Positions 62,293 to 64,000 of a DNA stretch of 64,000 nucleotides are shown piece by piece. The DNA lies in the NCBI RefSeq assembly GCF_024448715.1, contig NZ_JAMOHZ010000001.1:310001-374000 (forward strand), written 5' to 3'. Within the stretch, counting starts at the first letter, position 1, and each line of letters opens with the position of its first letter. The translations under genes and the position numbers were made by a program. The notes under the pieces were generated by a model. The model was not told where the DNA came from, searched no databases, and worked only from the letters and a program-made list of their open reading frames with translations. Source of the stretch: Stutzerimonas stutzeri (GTDB taxonomy: Bacteria; Pseudomonadota; Gammaproteobacteria; Pseudomonadales; Pseudomonadaceae).

Positions 62293-63267
62293 CTACTGGA
62301 CCGGCGTGTAGCGACGCTCAAGAAAGCCGAGCAGCAGCCTGTTTACCTGCTCGGGCTGTTCGCTCTGCACCCAATGTCCGCAGCTACCAAGCATGTGCTG
62401 TTCAAGATCAGGTACCCAGCCGGGCATCTTCTGCAGCGTATGCGCTTCCAGCGTACCAACCGGGTCCTTATCACCTAGCAGAAATAGCGCGGGCTGCCCG
62501 ATCTTGCGTTCGGCCAGTGGCGCGGTTCGCTCCCAGTTGCGTTCGAAATTGCGGTACCAGTTGAGCGCACCACGGAAGCCGCGTCCCTCGAACGTAGCGA
62601 CATAGATGGCGAATGCTTCCGGATCGCACCAGGCTGGCGGCAAGCCAGGATCCTGCAGGTCCTGATGCAGCGAACTGCCGGCCGGCTTGTCCTTCAGGAA
62701 GTAATTCTTGGGCACGGCTGCCGAGGTGTTGTGCATCATCATTCGCAAGGTTCGAGGGATGTCATAATCCAGCTCGGCCTCGGCAACGCCTGGCTGCTGG
62801 AAATAGAGGATGTAGTTGAAGCGATCGGCGAACTGGCTGCGGATGATGTCGATTGCAGGCTTTTTCGGGCGCCCGCCGTAGGGAACGGCCATCGTGGCAA
62901 CTACGCGAACTCGCTCTGGCTCGAGCAGGGCCAGGTGCCAGGCAACCGGTGCGCCCCAGTCGTGGCCTACCACCGCCACCGAGCGATGGCCAAGCAGGTC
63001 CATCGCGGCCTGGATGTCGCCACATATCGTCACCAAGTCATAGCCAGCGATGTCATCCGGCGCGCTGCTTTGTCCGTAGCCACGCATCTCCGGCACCAGG
63101 ACGCGGTAGCCCGCCTCTGCAAGAGCACGCATCTGATGCCGCCACGAATACCAACACTCGGGAAAACCGTGCAGCAGCCAGACCACCGGCCCTTGTTCCG
63201 GCCCAGCGCTGTAGACGCTAAGCGTGATGCCGTTTATCTGCAGCAATCGATGTTTGTAAGCGTTCAC
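62293..63267 (-). CDS. Alpha/beta hydrolase, epoxide-hydrolase-like
   Basis: 324 aa, alpha/beta-hydrolase fold. Oxyanion motif HGFPECWYSWR (~33-43), nucleophile elbow VVGHDWGAPVAWH with Asp103 as nucleophile (Asp, not Ser, as in epoxide hydrolases and dehalogenases), acid region ALFLLGDKDPVG and catalytic His in GSCGHWVQSEQPEQVN. Lid tyrosines are plausible (NYILYFQQPG). I choose the GTG at 63267 because GAAGGG lies six bases upstream; the frame begins six codons earlier at a TTG without an SD. It is downstream of uppP on the same strand. Substrate unknown. Confidence 0.88.
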   Translation of the reverse strand: MNAYKHRLLQINGITLSVYSAGPEQGPVVWLLHGFPECWYSWRHQMRALAEAGYRVLVPEMRGYGQSSAPDDIAGYDLVTICGDIQAAMDLLGHRSVAVVGHDWGAPVAWHLALLEPERVRVVATMAVPYGGRPKKPAIDIIRSQFADRFNYILYFQQPGVAEAELDYDIPRTLRMMMHNTSAAVPKNYFLKDKPAGSSLHQDLQDPGLPPAWCDPEAFAIYVATFEGRGFRGALNWYRNFERNWERTAPLAERKIGQPALFLLGDKDPVGTLEAHTLQKMPGWVPDLEQHMLGSCGHWVQSEQPEQVNRLLLGFLERRYTPVQ

Positions 63268-63300
63268 AGGGTACCCTTCAAACAACCAGCTTCAGAACGT

Positions 63301-64000
63301 TCAGCCCGCCGCGGTACTCCAGTCAATCAGGCTGAACTGCCAGGTCGCCAGGATGATGAGACCGAAGATGATTCGATACCAGGCAAATGCCGCATAACTA
63401 TGGTTGCCTATAAATTTGAGCAAGGCTCGAACCGCTATCATTGCAAAGATAAACGACGTGACGAAGCCGATCGCAAACACTGGAAAGTCGTTCGGCTGAA
63501 ACAGCTCCCGGTATTGATAACCCGAATAGACCGCCGCGCCAACCATGGTCGGCATCGCCAGGAAGAAAGAGAACTCGGTAGCCGCTTTGCGCGACAGACC
63601 GAATAACAACCCGCCAATGATGGTCGCCCCGGAACGCGACGTGCCGGGAATAAGTGCCAGGCACTGAGCGCACCCCACCTTCAGCGCGTGGGTCCAGTGC
63701 ATGTCGTCGACGGTCTCTGCCTGAACGCGGTGCTGACGCTTTTCCGCCCAGAGCATGACCACTCCGCCAATGACCAGCGCAGTCGCCACGGTAATCGGAT
63801 TGAACAAGTACTCGTGAATGAGATCCGCGAAAGTCACCCCGAGCACAACAGCGGGAAAGAACGCCACAAGCAGATTGCCTGTGAACTTCTGCGCCTGTTT
63901 TTCCTTAGGCAGCCCAATCACCACGTCGAAGATCTTGCGCCGGTACTCCCACACCACTGCCAGGATCGCGCCCAGCTGGATGATGATGTTGAAGGCCAGT
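63301..64000 (-). CDS. uppP: Undecaprenyl-diphosphatase UppP/BacA (5' end outside the window)
   Basis: Integral membrane phosphatase that recycles undecaprenyl pyrophosphate for cell-wall synthesis; also gives bacitracin resistance. Visible are ~230 residues of the usual ~275; the N-terminal glutamate-rich motif lies beyond the right edge, and the frame stays open to base 64000 ([21 protein letters not shown]). The second signature [38 protein letters not shown] is complete, including the P-G-x-S-R-S-G-A-T active-site loop. About 33 bp separate its stop from the hydrolase start. Confidence 0.95.
   Translation of the reverse strand, partial: LAFNIIIQLGAILAVVWEYRRKIFDVVIGLPKEKQAQKFTGNLLVAFFPAVVLGVTFADLIHEYLFNPITVATALVIGGVVMLWAEKRQHRVQAETVDDMHWTHALKVGCAQCLALIPGTSRSGATIIGGLLFGLSRKAATEFSFFLAMPTMVGAAVYSGYQYRELFQPNDFPVFAIGFVTSFIFAMIAVRALLKFIGNHSYAAFAWYRIIFGLIILATWQFSLIDWSTAAG

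Overview
The window looks like chromosome of a Pseudomonas-group gammaproteobacterium, most like Stutzerimonas (Pseudomonas) stutzeri. This is inferred from gene content and not from a search. The support is a muxABC-opmB drug-efflux operon, a Pseudomonas-type mannitol operon, a dguRABC-type D-glutamate cluster, REP palindromes of the Pseudomonas GTAGGAGCGAGCTTGCTCGCG type, A-rich CA motifs ahead of catabolic genes, and uniformly high GC with Pseudomonas codon use. Both edges cut genes: a TRAP binding protein on the left and uppP on the right. I see no rRNA, tRNA, CRISPR array or intact insertion sequence.

Layout. 0-0.5 kb: end of a TRAP substrate-binding protein. 0.5-9.5 kb (minus): the RND efflux operon muxA-muxB-muxC-opmB. 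9.8-15 kb: a MurJ-like flippase, an SAF-domain oxidoreductase, thiol peroxidase and an alanine/sodium symporter. 15.2-24 kb: tamB/tamA, a GNAT acetyltransferase, xthA and a PstS-OmpA hybrid. 24-33.7 kb: the mannitol locus, ordered mtlZ-mtlR-mtlEFGKDY, with mtlZ upstream instead of at the end. 33.7-36.3 kb: REP repeats, an acyl-CoA dehydrogenase and a divergent LysR gene. 36.3-41 kb (minus): a gluconate-type operon in which gluconokinase is fused to the small TRAP permease subunit, followed by dctM, dctP and gntR. 41-45.2 kb: ppiC and dguR / dguA-dguB-dguC. 45.2-48.2 kb: a TonB receptor and a DUF4198 protein behind a Zur-like box. 48.2-52.4 kb: a 0.75-kb non-coding stretch with paired DnaA boxes, a translocase-like carrier, an SDR and a LysR gene. 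52.5-54 kb: a beta-CASP metallo-hydrolase. 54-60.3 kb: a mevalonate-catabolism module (MocR regulator, HMG-CoA reductase mvaA, HMG-CoA lyase mvaB, leader ORF, small membrane protein, TctA-type permease), ending at a decayed integrase. 60.3-64 kb: ybiT, a collapsed cold-shock/DUF1294 pseudogene, an epoxide-hydrolase-like protein and uppP.

Functionally this is mostly carbon-source acquisition (mannitol, a gluconate-like acid, D-glutamate, mevalonate). Each system pairs uptake genes with its first catabolic enzymes and a local regulator. Five leaders in these systems carry AAYAAYAA-type A-rich motifs like those bound by Hfq/Crc, so shared catabolite repression is plausible. The most unusual items are the gluconokinase-DctQ fusion, the mevalonate module with a binding-protein-less TctA-type transporter whose 3' end is frameshifted, and the two pseudogenes flanking ybiT.
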